A DNA stretch of 54,554 bases. It comes from Candidatus Gastranaerophilales bacterium. Its GTDB lineage: Bacteria; Cyanobacteriota; Vampirovibrionia; Gastranaerophilales; Gastranaerophilaceae. The notes under the pieces were generated by a model, which searched no databases, had not been told where the DNA came from, and was given only the letters and a program-made list of their open reading frames with translations. Shown one piece after another: positions 28,862-39,680 of the stretch (the stretch's first letter is position 1; every line of letters begins with the position of its first letter). Made by a program: the position numbers and the translations under genes. The stretch covers positions 1 through 54,554 of the forward strand of contig CANQMP010000013.1 in the NCBI GenBank assembly GCA_947624975.1, given 5' to 3'.

Positions 28862-29586
28862 TACAGTGCAAAATCCTTTCCTAAATAGAATTCTTTTGCA
28901 ACAGGGTCAACGGCAACATCTTTACTTCTGCCTTGAATTTTAATTTTACCGTCAAAGATTACGTAAGCTCTGTCGGTTATGGAAAGCGTGGCTTTGGGGT
29001 TGTGGTCTGTGATGAGAATTCCTAACCCTTTATCCTCGGATATTTTACGGATATTTTCTTTAATATCTCCGATAGCTATCGGGTCGATACCCGCAAAAGG
29101 CTCGTCTAAAAGCATAAAATCGGGACTTGCGGCAAGTGCACGGGCTATTTCAACCCTCCTTCGCTCTCCGCCTGACAGCGATACGGCGGCATAAGAACGA
29201 AGCCTTATAATCCCGAATTCCGACAACAATTCTTCAAGTTTTTTCTTTTTTTCGCATTCGGTCAATTTGTCATTCATTTCCAGAACGAGTTTAATATTAT
29301 CTTCAACGGATAATTTCCTGAATATTGAAGCTTCCTGCGGCAAATAACCTATTCCTGCTTTTGCACGTTCATTCATAGGCCATGTTGAAATGTCCTCTCC
29401 GTCCAAAAATATATGTCCTTTGTTCGGTTTTATAAGTCCGACCACCATATAAAATGTGGTTGTTTTTCCGGCACCGTTAGGCCCTAAAAGACAAACAACT
29501 TCGCCTTTGTTAATGTCAAAACTCACATCATTAACAACACTTCTGTCACCGTATATTTTTATAAGATTTTTAGCCTCAATTCTCAT
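28861..29586 (-). CDS. lptB: LPS export ABC transporter ATPase LptB
   Basis: LptB is the motor that extracts lipopolysaccharide from the inner membrane. The 241-residue protein has Walker A GPNGAGKTT (residues 35-43), signature SLSGGERRRVEIARAL, Walker B DFMLLDEPFAGIDP and an H-loop in ILITDHNPKA. The start has AAAAGGGG upstream and a clear promoter (29607-29635). It is the first gene of lptB-lptF-NAGPA. Confidence 0.97.
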   Translation of the reverse strand: MRIEAKNLIKIYGDRSVVNDVSFDINKGEVVCLLGPNGAGKTTTFYMVVGLIKPNKGHIFLDGEDISTWPMNERAKAGIGYLPQEASIFRKLSVEDNIKLVLEMNDKLTECEKKKKLEELLSEFGIIRLRSYAAVSLSGGERRRVEIARALAASPDFMLLDEPFAGIDPIAIGDIKENIRKISEDKGLGILITDHNPKATLSITDRAYVIFDGKIKIQGRSKDVAVDPVAKEFYLGKDFAL

Positions 29587-29606
29587 TTTACATACCCCTT
29601 TTCCTT

Positions 29607-29635
29607 ATTGTAATTCAAAAATTCAATATGTTCAA
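29607..29635 (-). promoter_or_regulatory. Promoter of the lptB operon
   Basis: On the minus strand TTGAAC, a 17-nt spacer and TACAAT lie about 20 nt upstream of the lptB ATG. Confidence 0.6.
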
Positions 29636-29770
29636 CAAGATGAGTGTAAACAAATGTTACAATATATAAAGTATATATGTTATAGATATATTTAATTGTG
29701 GAATACATGAAATATAACCATTTTCTTTTTCTTTATTTTCTCCTACACACTTTTACCAAATATGAGATTG

Positions 29771-29793
29771 GCCGTTTGATAAAACGGCTTTTT
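29771..29793 (+). terminator. Terminator-like hairpin with no obvious plus-strand gene
   Basis: GCCGTTT pairs with AAACGGC around GATA, followed by five T on the plus strand. No plus-strand gene ends here, so it may serve a small RNA or be a relic of the element described at 29733-29864. Confidence 0.45.
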
Positions 29794-29818
29794 ATTCCGC
29801 AGTCATAGTCAGCGGGCG

Positions 29819-29853
29819 ACAGGTGCATTACTCCGTTTATTTGATGCACCTGT
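29819..29853. repeat. Inverted repeat between lptB and the XRE gene
   Basis: ACAGGTGCAT at 29819-29828 is exactly complementary to ATGCACCTGT at 29844-29853, leaving a 15-nt loop. It has no T-run and no related copy that I saw in the window. Confidence 0.6.
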
Positions 29854-29876
29854 TCGTATTGCATAAAAAAAGGAGC

Positions 29877-30209
29877 TTATGTTTGTTTACTTTTGTATAA
29901 AGCTTCAATAACATTTTCATACAATGTTAATTTATCATTGGGCAAATTAGCAATAAGGTTAATGAGTTTATCTTTAACGGGGTTGTTTGTTTTTTCTATA
30001 TTAAAACCAAATACTTTCAAATCAATATCTAATATACTTACGAATTTAAAAAAGGAATTTAGTGATGGAATATAGCATCCATTCTCAATTCTGGATATAT
30101 GCTGTACACTCAAATCTGCCATTTCAGCGAGTTGTTCCTGAGTGTAACCTTTTAATTTTCTGTGTAAGCGAATTTGTTCCGCTAAAAACTCTTTATCCTC
30201 AAATCTCAT
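29877..30209 (-). CDS. XRE-family helix-turn-helix regulator
   Basis: The 110-residue protein has an N-terminal XRE domain: KLKGYTQEQLAEMADLSVQH covers the HTH, followed by ISRIENGCYIPSLNSFFKF. The C-terminal 40 residues are helical and may dimerise. It is divergent from the DUF1792 glycosyltransferase gene across 151 nt that contain two near-identical TTG-ACACATAT boxes, so it probably represses its own gene and the transferase. This link is inferred from position. AAAGGT precedes the ATG. Confidence 0.9.
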   Translation of the reverse strand: MRFEDKEFLAEQIRLHRKLKGYTQEQLAEMADLSVQHISRIENGCYIPSLNSFFKFVSILDIDLKVFGFNIEKTNNPVKDKLINLIANLPNDKLTLYENVIEALYKSKQT

Positions 30210-30251
30210 ACATTACCTTTTTCAAATCTAAAATGAATTTTAAAAATTTAT

Positions 30252-30299
30252 AATGTTGTATACACATATTTTTAATTATAAAACAATGTTGACACATAT
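30252..30299. promoter_or_regulatory. Candidate operator repeats between XRE gene and glycosyltransferase
   Basis: AATGTTGTATACACATAT (30252-30269) and AATGTTGACACATAT (30285-30299) are the same box apart from a 3-nt difference in the middle. The second box contains the -35 hexamer of the transferase promoter, a natural place for a repressor to act. Confidence 0.45.
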
Positions 30300-30317
30300 A
30301 ATATTTTATGATTTAAT
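30289..30317 (+). promoter_or_regulatory. Promoter of the DUF1792 glycosyltransferase gene
   Basis: TTGACA, a 17-nt spacer and TTTAAT precede the gene by about 43 nt. The -35 overlaps the second candidate operator box. Confidence 0.55.
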
Positions 30318-30360
30318 GCATGTCCGTAGGTAGAATATTTAATTTTGGAATGGTGACGGA

Positions 30361-31350
30361 ATGAGAAAAAATAAGTTTATTGAATTTGTAAAATTTCAAT
30401 TTTGCAGGTTTATGTGCAACGTTACATGGGGTGAAACGCGGAAGTATTTTTTCAGAAATAAGAACATTATCAGAGATCCGTTAAATTATCATAAATTTAC
30501 GGAAGAAGATATAAATTTTTTAATAGAAAGTGAAAAATATTATCCTAAAAATATTCTTTCAAAAGATGAAACGATTGCAAAAATCATGAACAAAAATATG
30601 TCCGTCGCAAGAATAGGGGACGGTGAATACCGAGTTATGTATGGTCTTAATAATGTTTGGGATAATAATAATTCTCCATTTTTAAAAAATGAACTTTTAA
30701 AAATTTTGAAACAAGGGAGTACTTCAAAATGTCTTGTATGTATTAATCCTTTTTATCTTTATGAAAATACAAGCTTGTGGTTGTCTTCTTATTGGCTTTT
30801 ATACATCAAATCTTATTTGGAAAATTTTGAATTTAACAAGGAAGAATATTACGGGGATGCATATGTGTTTAGTCGTTTATTTGAAAATATTTACAAAAGA
30901 ATAAATTTGGCAGCACTTAATGCGTCAAAGAAATTCAGGGCAAATGATTTATATGTTTTTGATGAACAAAAATTACACTATTTAAAACAACTGTTTAATA
31001 ACAGAAGTATAGTGTTTGTTGTAAAAGAAAATTCCTTTACAATAGAAGATAAGTTGAATTTATTTGATGGTGTGGTTTCTAAACATTTTGTTTATGTACC
31101 GGCAAGAAACTGTATTGCTGAATATGACAGAATATTCAAAGAAATTCAAAGTTACGATAAGAAATGTCTGATTTATCTGGAATGCGGTGAAGTCGCAACC
31201 GTTCTTGCTTATAAGTTATCGGAATTAGGGTATCAGGCACTTGATATGGGAAATTTTTATATGAGATTTTTATCATATAATAAAGAGTGTAATGCTTATA
31301 TCAGGCTAAAAAACAAAGAACTTAAAGAAAAGACAATGGTAAAATTTTAA
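30361..31350 (+). CDS. GT-D fold (DUF1792) glycosyltransferase
   Basis: The 329-residue cytoplasmic protein carries MSVARIGDGEYRVMYGL near residue 82. This is the RxGDGE signature of DUF1792 enzymes, whose characterised streptococcal members transfer glucose onto O-linked glycans of adhesins. Further conserved-looking stretches are VCINPFYL, FVYVPARNCIAEYDRIF and IYLECGEVATVLAYKL. The start ATG at 30361 has only a weak upstream purine stretch. It looks AT-richer than neighbouring housekeeping genes (not computed) and lies beside a regulator and a possible transposase relic, which suggests acquisition by transfer. Acceptor and donor are unknown. Confidence 0.85.
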   Translation: MRKNKFIEFVKFQFCRFMCNVTWGETRKYFFRNKNIIRDPLNYHKFTEEDINFLIESEKYYPKNILSKDETIAKIMNKNMSVARIGDGEYRVMYGLNNVWDNNNSPFLKNELLKILKQGSTSKCLVCINPFYLYENTSLWLSSYWLLYIKSYLENFEFNKEEYYGDAYVFSRLFENIYKRINLAALNASKKFRANDLYVFDEQKLHYLKQLFNNRSIVFVVKENSFTIEDKLNLFDGVVSKHFVYVPARNCIAEYDRIFKEIQSYDKKCLIYLECGEVATVLAYKLSELGYQALDMGNFYMRFLSYNKECNAYIRLKNKELKEKTMVKF

Positions 31351-31441
31351 AAATTTCATGTTTTATTAATGTAAAATATGAGGGCGTTTGATAAGGAAAG
31401 TTAGTGGTTGCCCATTTGTTTAATGACAGCTTTTCTTGTAC

Positions 31442-31470
31442 AAAAAAAGCCCCTTAAAGAGGCTTTTTTT
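31442..31470. terminator. Bidirectional terminator between glycosyltransferase and TPR gene
   Basis: AAAAAAGCC pairs with GGCTTTTTT around an internal CCTTAAAGA loop. A-run and T-run flank the stem, so it can end both convergent genes. Confidence 0.85.
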
Positions 31471-31486
31471 ACAAGAATATTATTAT

Positions 31487-32101
31487 TTATTTTTCTTCTG
31501 CTTTAGCAGCTTCTTTTGCAGCTTTTTTCTCTGCTTTTTGTTTTTTCTTGTCTAATTTTTTGTAAGTTCTGTAGTCTTTGTAAGCTGCTCTGAATTTCAA
31601 ATCAGACAACTGTAATAAGCCTCTGAGCATGTAAGGACCGGGTTCGGGTCAACATCCATTGCGTTTTGAACATCGGCGTATGCTGCGATTTTGTCTTTGA
31701 GTTCATAGTTAACCATAGCACGTGCTTCGTATTTTTTCGCATCAGGTTCAATTCCGATAGCTTTGTCTAAATCAACTTTAGCTTTTGCAAATTCGCCTTT
31801 TGTAGCGTAAGCTGCACCTCTGCCGTAGTAGCCGTTAGCTTTTTCAGGTGCAAGTTTAATGACCTGCTCAAATGATTTAATAGCTTCATCGTACTGTGAA
31901 AGTCCCATTTGAGCTTCACCCAAAGCGTCGTAAGCTTCAACATATTTGGTGTTTTGTTTTACGGCTTTTTGAAGATATTCAACTGCCGATGTGTAGTTTT
32001 CTTCTTCAATAGCTTTTTTACCCGCAATCCGTTACTGCTGATGCGTAAACGGCTGTTGAAAATGCAGTGATAACAGCCAATGTCAATAAAATCTTTTTCA
32101 T
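31487..32101 (-). pseudogene. Exported tetratricopeptide-repeat protein, broken by two single-base shifts
   Basis: The reading frame starts at ATG 32101 with AAGGAG and a signal peptide (TLAVITAFSTAVYA). It hits a stop after ASAVTDCG because one base is extra near 32026-32027; removing it restores DAGKKAIEEENYTSAVEYLQ. The open middle part (31597-31923) holds TPR repeats such as EAQMGLSQYDEAIKSFEQVI and GYYGRGAAYATKGEFAKAKV. A second shift near 31637-31642, one base short, truncates it; the corrected frame reads DPNPGPYMLRGLLQLSDLKF and ends in a Lys/Ala-rich tail at 31487. The corrected protein would be about 204 residues. The coding sense is otherwise intact, so either sequence errors or very recent inactivation are possible. 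It lies 57 nt behind trpS. Confidence 0.8.
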
Positions 32102-32158
32102 TTTTAACTCCTTTTTTTCAACTGACACGTACAATATAAAATCAAGAATTTTTCAAGC

Positions 32159-33154
32159 TTAGTACATTCCGATAATATTTCTGATTTCGCGAATTGTTTT
32201 TTGAGCCTGAGAACGGGCTTTTTGTGAACCTTCCAGAATAATTTTTTCAACTTCATCTTTGTGTGCTTCGTAATATCTTCGTTTTTCTCTTACGTCTGCT
32301 AATTTTTCGTTTATCAAACTTCCTAGCATGCGTTTGCAGTCGGCGCAGCCTCTTGTGCCTTTTTCGCATTCACAACGCACATTTTGAACGGTTTCATCGT
32401 CTGCAAAAATTTTCCAATATTTGAAAGCAACTTCGCATTCATCCGGATGTCCCAAATCATCTTTTCTCATGCGGCTTCTGTCTGTGATGGCACTCATGAT
32501 TTTTTTTGCGGTAACTTCTTCACTGTCGGATATTTTTATATCGTTTTGGAAGGATTTACCCATTTTATTTCCGTCGAGTCCGCAAATTAATGAACATTCG
32601 TTTAAAATCGGTTTCGGTTCGTTAAAATATTCGGTTTTATAAATATTGTTAAACCTTCTTGCAATATCTCTTGTTATTTCGATATGTGCGACCTGATCTA
32701 TTCCGACGGGAACAGCTTCCGCATTAAACATCATAATATCGGCACTCATCAAAACAGGATATCCCATCAACCCGTAACTTATTTGAGAATTTGCCCCTTC
32801 TTTCGTTCGGAGAATTTTTGCCATGTCTTTTAGGGTCGGGTCACGTTCAACCCAATTTTGCGGAGTTACCATACTGAGATAAATATTTAACTCTGCGATT
32901 TCAGGCACAAGCGACTGCACGTAAATCGTTGATATGTTCGGGTCAATTCCGCAGGCAAGCCAGTCTGAAACTACATCAATGACATCATTTTTCAGGTTTT
33001 CCGTTTTATCGTATTTTGTGGTAAGTGCATGCCAGTCAGCGACAAAGAAATAACTTTCATATTCTCTTTGAAGTTTTTCCCAATTTTGTATTACACCGAG
33101 ATAATGTCCGAGGTGTAGTTTGCCGGTTGAACGCATTCCTGATACAATTTTCAT
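32159..33154 (-). CDS. trpS: Tryptophanyl-tRNA synthetase
   Basis: This class I synthetase charges tRNA-Trp. HLGH (residues 14-17) is the HIGH motif and GNKMGKSF the KMSKS loop; YIDQVAH-like binding is present as VGIDQVAHIEITRDIA. The 331-residue length is normal. AAAGGA precedes the ATG by about 6 nt. It follows the SIMPL gene by 12 nt and is probably co-transcribed with speB, ligA and the two intervening genes. A Cys cluster near residue 230-245 (CECEKGTRGCADCKR) matches a known subset with a zinc- or iron-binding-like insertion. Confidence 0.97.
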   Translation of the reverse strand: MKIVSGMRSTGKLHLGHYLGVIQNWEKLQREYESYFFVADWHALTTKYDKTENLKNDVIDVVSDWLACGIDPNISTIYVQSLVPEIAELNIYLSMVTPQNWVERDPTLKDMAKILRTKEGANSQISYGLMGYPVLMSADIMMFNAEAVPVGIDQVAHIEITRDIARRFNNIYKTEYFNEPKPILNECSLICGLDGNKMGKSFQNDIKISDSEEVTAKKIMSAITDRSRMRKDDLGHPDECEVAFKYWKIFADDETVQNVRCECEKGTRGCADCKRMLGSLINEKLADVREKRRYYEAHKDEVEKIILEGSQKARSQAQKTIREIRNIIGMY

Positions 33155-33166
33155 TGATGTCCTTTC

Positions 33167-33888
33167 CTATTTTACGAAATAACTTGCATTAAGGGTCGCA
33201 TATATTTTTATAACACCGCTTTCAATAGTTGTTGAAACGGCGGAAACGCTGTCAGCTTCTCCCGATGCCATCATTTTATTTGCCATAAGCATACGGGGTT
33301 GATAAGAATTGTTCGCACTGCAGTTTATATCCATGGAACGAACGCCGTCAACGGTTGTGCCTGCGGCTTTTGAAGCTGCAAGTACTCTTTTTTGAGCCTT
33401 ATCTACAGCCAAAGCCAATAATTCGTTACATTGTCTTTCGTAATTCGATACGGAAAAAGAAAGATTATTTACGTTTGTTGCCCCGAGAGAAATTGATTTA
33501 TCAATAATTTCACCGACTTTATCAATGGATTTTGTGTGAACAATTACGGAATTTGATACCTGATACTTGTCCAAAGTCCTTTTACTTCCCGAGTAGCTGT
33601 ATATGGGAGATGCGTGAAAATCCGAAGTTTTGATGTAATCTCCGTTATTCGTATTAATCATTGTTTTTAGAGCGTTTATAACGTTTTCCGATATCTCTTT
33701 GTTTGAAAGAGTGGCTTTTTGCATCGATTTAGCGTCATAAGTCACTACAGCTATTGAAATTTCCGCTACATCAGGTGCAACTTCGGTGTTTGCAGAAGTG
33801 TTTACGGAAATATAACCTCTTTCAATGACCGCATAAACCGACTGTGAAGCTATCAAAATCAGTGCGAACAGAATTAGTGCAAATTTTT

Positions 33889-33892
<4 letters not shown>
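33167..33892 (-). CDS. Exported SIMPL (DUF541) domain protein
   Basis: The 241-residue protein has a signal peptide (cleaved near residue 21, SVYA|VI) and the SIMPL pattern ISVNTSANTEVAPDVAEISI at the start of the mature part, then KYQVSNSVIVHTKSIDKVGE and the closing IKIYATLNASYFVK. Family members are periplasmic oligomers of unclear function, linked in some species to stress tolerance. It is coupled to the upstream 133-residue gene by a 4-nt overlap. Confidence 0.9.
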
Positions 33893-37108
<3,216 letters not shown>

Positions 37109-37178
37109 CAATTTTCCTCCTGATATGATTTTACAATAAACAATAAAAATTTCAAAAAAATTATGTTATAATAAATTT

Positions 37179-37598
37179 ATGAAAAAATCCGAATTGAGTT
37201 TAAAAAATTTAAAAGACAGTCTTTCGACATTGGAAGAATGCTACAATGACCTGATTAATGAAAAAAATGAGAAAATAAAAATTTATATTCAGGATTCTTG
37301 TATTCAAAGATTTGAATATACTTATGAAACGGCAAAAAAAATAATGAATAAATTCCTGAAAAAAGAATACGATAAATCCGAGCAAGAACTGAGTATAAAT
37401 AATATTTTTCGTTTGATGTACGGGCTGGGGCTAATAAATAATTTTGAAAATTGGGTTGACTATCGTGAAAAAAGGAACTTAACCTCTCATGAATATGACA
37501 GGTCGAATGTTTCTCCCATCATTTCGATAGTTCCTGATTTTATAAAGGATACGGCATATTTAACGGGAAGTTTAGAGAAAATATTGACTGATGATTAA
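37179..37598 (+). CDS. HEPN-family toxin (nucleotidyltransferase substrate-binding protein)
   Basis: The 139-residue all-helical protein is of the HI0074/HEPN type. YREKRNLTSHEY holds the R-x4-H motif (R99, H104) used by HEPN ribonuclease toxins. It overlaps the downstream MNT gene by 8 nt, the standard HEPN-MNT toxin-antitoxin layout, in which the transferase neutralises the toxin by adding nucleotides. No Shine-Dalgarno sequence is present; an extended -10 (TGT-TATAAT at 37167-37172) ends 6 nt before the ATG, predicting a leaderless transcript. Confidence 0.92.
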   Translation: MKKSELSLKNLKDSLSTLEECYNDLINEKNEKIKIYIQDSCIQRFEYTYETAKKIMNKFLKKEYDKSEQELSINNIFRLMYGLGLINNFENWVDYREKRNLTSHEYDRSNVSPIISIVPDFIKDTAYLTGSLEKILTDD

Positions 37599-37881
37599 AG
37601 GATTAAGTGAAAAGGAAGAAGATATAATCAAAAGTATTTTGCGAAAATACCCGTATGAATTTTATTATTACGGTTCTCGTGTTAAGGGGAATTTTTCAAA
37701 ATCTTCCGATTTGGACATACTTTTGAAAGCCGAAAACACGGATTACCATGAAATCTCAAAGTTAAAAGATGAATTTAACAACAGTAAAATTCCTTTTGTT
37801 GTCAATATTTCAATTTATTCCAATATGGACAAAGATTTTTACAAAATTATTGAACCTTCTTTGGTAAGAATAAATTTATAA
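37591..37881 (+). CDS. MNT-type minimal nucleotidyltransferase antitoxin
   Basis: The 96-residue protein has YYGSRVKGNFSKSSDLDILL: GS at residues 28-29 and the metal-binding D40-x-D42 of the polymerase-beta fold. In related systems it adds AMP units to a Tyr near the HEPN active site to inactivate the toxin. It starts inside the toxin gene and ends 37 nt before the next gene. Confidence 0.93.
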   Translation: MIKGLSEKEEDIIKSILRKYPYEFYYYGSRVKGNFSKSSDLDILLKAENTDYHEISKLKDEFNNSKIPFVVNISIYSNMDKDFYKIIEPSLVRINL

Positions 37882-37918
37882 ATCTTGCTTTTTTTTTACA
37901 AACCGTTAAAATAAGAGT

Positions 37919-38485
37919 ATGAGGAAAATATTATTTGTAACGTTAATACTTTTATTTGCCGGAAGTGTTTTCGCAAAGGAAAACACGGATTATGAGCAAA
38001 TTTACAGAGATTTAGAGCCTGTAGATTTTTCATACGTTCACAATATCGACCCCGGAGAAATGTTTGATACTCAAAACACTTCCTGGTCGCCTTATCCGTT
38101 ATTCAGACTTACGGCTCCGTTGTTTTTTAAAAACACCATGATTGAGCCGGGGTATTACCTCTTAACCCCCCGTGAGCATAAAGGTAACTGGTATATTTTG
38201 TTTAAAGAACAGGGAAAAGTAAAATATATTGTTCCCGCTTACAAACGTGAAATTGTTCCCATGGGATTTTACGACGAAAATCTTCCAAAGCCGAAACTCA
38301 CTCCTTCACAAAAATTCCATATAAAGTTTTTTGACTTTGTAGGAAAACACGTCGGTTCATCTCAGCGAAAACCTGCGCCTCAGACATTTTTAGAGGCAAC
38401 AGATTTGGAAAACAACTTCATTTCTCTGATAGTTTATTGGGGAAATTACAGATATTACATGATTTTACGCACAATTCAGCTATAG
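37919..38485 (+). CDS. Exported protein of unknown function
   Basis: The 188-residue protein has a signal peptide (LFVTLILLFAGSVFA, cleavage about residue 19). The mature part contains FRLTAPLFFKNTMIEPGYYL and LTPREHKGNWYILFKEQGKV, a beta-rich pattern. No family is recognised. There is no Shine-Dalgarno sequence; TTGCTT, 16 nt and TAAAAT end 6 nt before the ATG, another leaderless geometry. It converges on the first GT8 cassette with a 12-nt gap. Confidence 0.75.
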   Translation: MRKILFVTLILLFAGSVFAKENTDYEQIYRDLEPVDFSYVHNIDPGEMFDTQNTSWSPYPLFRLTAPLFFKNTMIEPGYYLLTPREHKGNWYILFKEQGKVKYIVPAYKREIVPMGFYDENLPKPKLTPSQKFHIKFFDFVGKHVGSSQRKPAPQTFLEATDLENNFISLIVYWGNYRYYMILRTIQL

Positions 38486-38497
38486 AGGCAATAAATC

Positions 38498-39508
38498 CTA
38501 ATCATTCCGTAATTCTTGTTCTTTATTGAAATCTGCCAAATATTTTTTTCTCGGTGGTCTGTAATATTTGAATTTAAAGCCCAAAAAGTTTATGATTCTT
38601 GTGTTTCCGAATTTTTGTTTGTAAATCAGTTTTTTAGCTCTTTTTAGTTTTTGATTTTTGAATGGTGTTTTCTTAAAATATTCATACCAAATATCCGCAT
38701 AATTTATTACTGCATTTTTCCAGGGTTTATTAACCGACGCGAAATGAATTATTACAGGATTAGACTTTTCGTCATAATCGTAGTAATTGTAATATATCGG
38801 GGCATCCGTAACTGATAAATAATTAAATTTGAACGGTAAATATTTGACTTTTTTATCTAAAACTCTGTTGAATGCGTCCTGATCTACAAATTCGTCATAG
38901 TGTTTTGTTTTACAATTAATTAGTTTTTCGGTTACTTTGTCTTTTCTCATTAAATCTAAATTCATAAGAATCATGCCGGAATTGAAATAGTTTTCCACGC
39001 CTAATTTTTCATTATAATTGTCATACAATATGGGAATATCTTTAACAACTCCTGCATAAACATCTTTTATATCAATGTTAAAAAGTTCTTTTATACCGCC
39101 TTCTTTATTAATTAAAGTATCGCAGTCTATGTATAAGACTTTATCTTTGTCATTTAGTATATTAGGTATATCAAATTTAACCAAAGCGGCAGGTGACACA
39201 TGACTTGAGATGTCACCGTATAAATCTCTGTATTTGTCCTTGTATTGTATGAATTTCAGATTAAGTTTATCGAGTTTAATGCTAAGGAGTTTATTAATGC
39301 TTTTTTCGGACAAATCAACACCTATAACATAAACATTATATTCTTCATTAGCAGTTCTGTTTTCCCATAACGACTGAATAGAAACACATGCAGGCATGAC
39401 ATAATTTTCATCGCAAATGTAAACTATATCGTAACAGTAGCACGGTTCTTTTTCATTAAAAGCCGATTCTCCTGTCAGTGAACGGGTTTTATGGGGGGGG
39501 GGGGGCAC
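38498..39508 (-). CDS. GT8 glycosyltransferase, cassette 1, poly-C leader (OFF as sequenced)
   Basis: The protein is a GT8-family transferase (LgtC/glycogenin type). DIVYICDENYVMPACVSIQS opens the fold, VLYIDCDTLINK holds the DxD motif that binds metal and UDP-sugar, and VDQDAFNRVLDKKVKYLPFK and PVIIHFASVNKPWKN are later family blocks. The open frame begins with GTG next to the C-tract, which has no ribosome binding site. The real start signal, AGGAGAG then ATG at 39531, encodes MKHKNIVQC and, with 13 C, ends at TGA within 20 codons. Fourteen C would fuse it to the transferase. About 170 nt upstream are shared with cassette 2. It probably decorates a surface glycan when ON. Confidence 0.88.
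   Translation of the reverse strand: MPPPPHKTRSLTGESAFNEKEPCYCYDIVYICDENYVMPACVSIQSLWENRTANEEYNVYVIGVDLSEKSINKLLSIKLDKLNLKFIQYKDKYRDLYGDISSHVSPAALVKFDIPNILNDKDKVLYIDCDTLINKEGGIKELFNIDIKDVYAGVVKDIPILYDNYNEKLGVENYFNSGMILMNLDLMRKDKVTEKLINCKTKHYDEFVDQDAFNRVLDKKVKYLPFKFNYLSVTDAPIYYNYYDYDEKSNPVIIHFASVNKPWKNAVINYADIWYEYFKKTPFKNQKLKRAKKLIYKQKFGNTRIINFLGFKFKYYRPPRKKYLADFNKEQELRND
39493..39505 (-). repeat. Homopolymeric tract, 13 C (coding strand), cassette 1
   Basis: Thirteen C between the ATG at 39531 and the GT8 frame. ON requires 11 or 14, so this copy is one base from ON. Confidence 0.92.
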
Positions 39509-39680
39509 TGGACAATGTTTTTATGTTTCATTATTTCTCTCCTATTTTTTACACGATAAGTACGTTAGATTCCTATTATGACATTTTTTTTGAATTTTGT
39601 CAAAAATTTACACAATATCATAACATTTCATACATCAATTTTATCGGTTATCAGAGATTCTGTATGCTCTGATTAATCCC
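39505..39680. repeat. Cassette spacer, copy 1 (direct repeat with 41462-41635)
   Basis: The stretch contains the leader start, promoter and the last codons of the next gene's FkbM domain (coding for TGLIRAYRIS). It matches the sequence at 41462-41635 almost base for base, for example TTTTTTACACGATAAGTACG in both. Homology this long would support recombination between cassettes. Confidence 0.85.
39575..39603 (-). promoter_or_regulatory. Promoter of cassette 1
   Basis: TTGACA, exactly 17 nt, then CATAAT on the minus strand. The same hexamers and spacing recur before cassette 2 and before the 119-residue gene. Confidence 0.75.

Larger units (their letters stand above)
29733..29864 (-). pseudogene. 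43-codon frame, possible transposase C-terminal remnant
   Basis: A short minus-strand frame contains VHQINGVMHLSPADYD. It recalls the LSPAEYE/LSPADYE end of IS3-family transposases. It has no ribosome binding site and no rest of a transposase around it. The region also carries two inverted repeats. I regard it as a possible decayed insertion element, with low confidence. Confidence 0.25.

Noticed and set aside
29819-29853. tRNA or attachment site in the inverted repeat region
   Set aside because: The arms do not form a cloverleaf and no integrase gene is nearby. I saw no tRNA or rRNA gene anywhere in the window.
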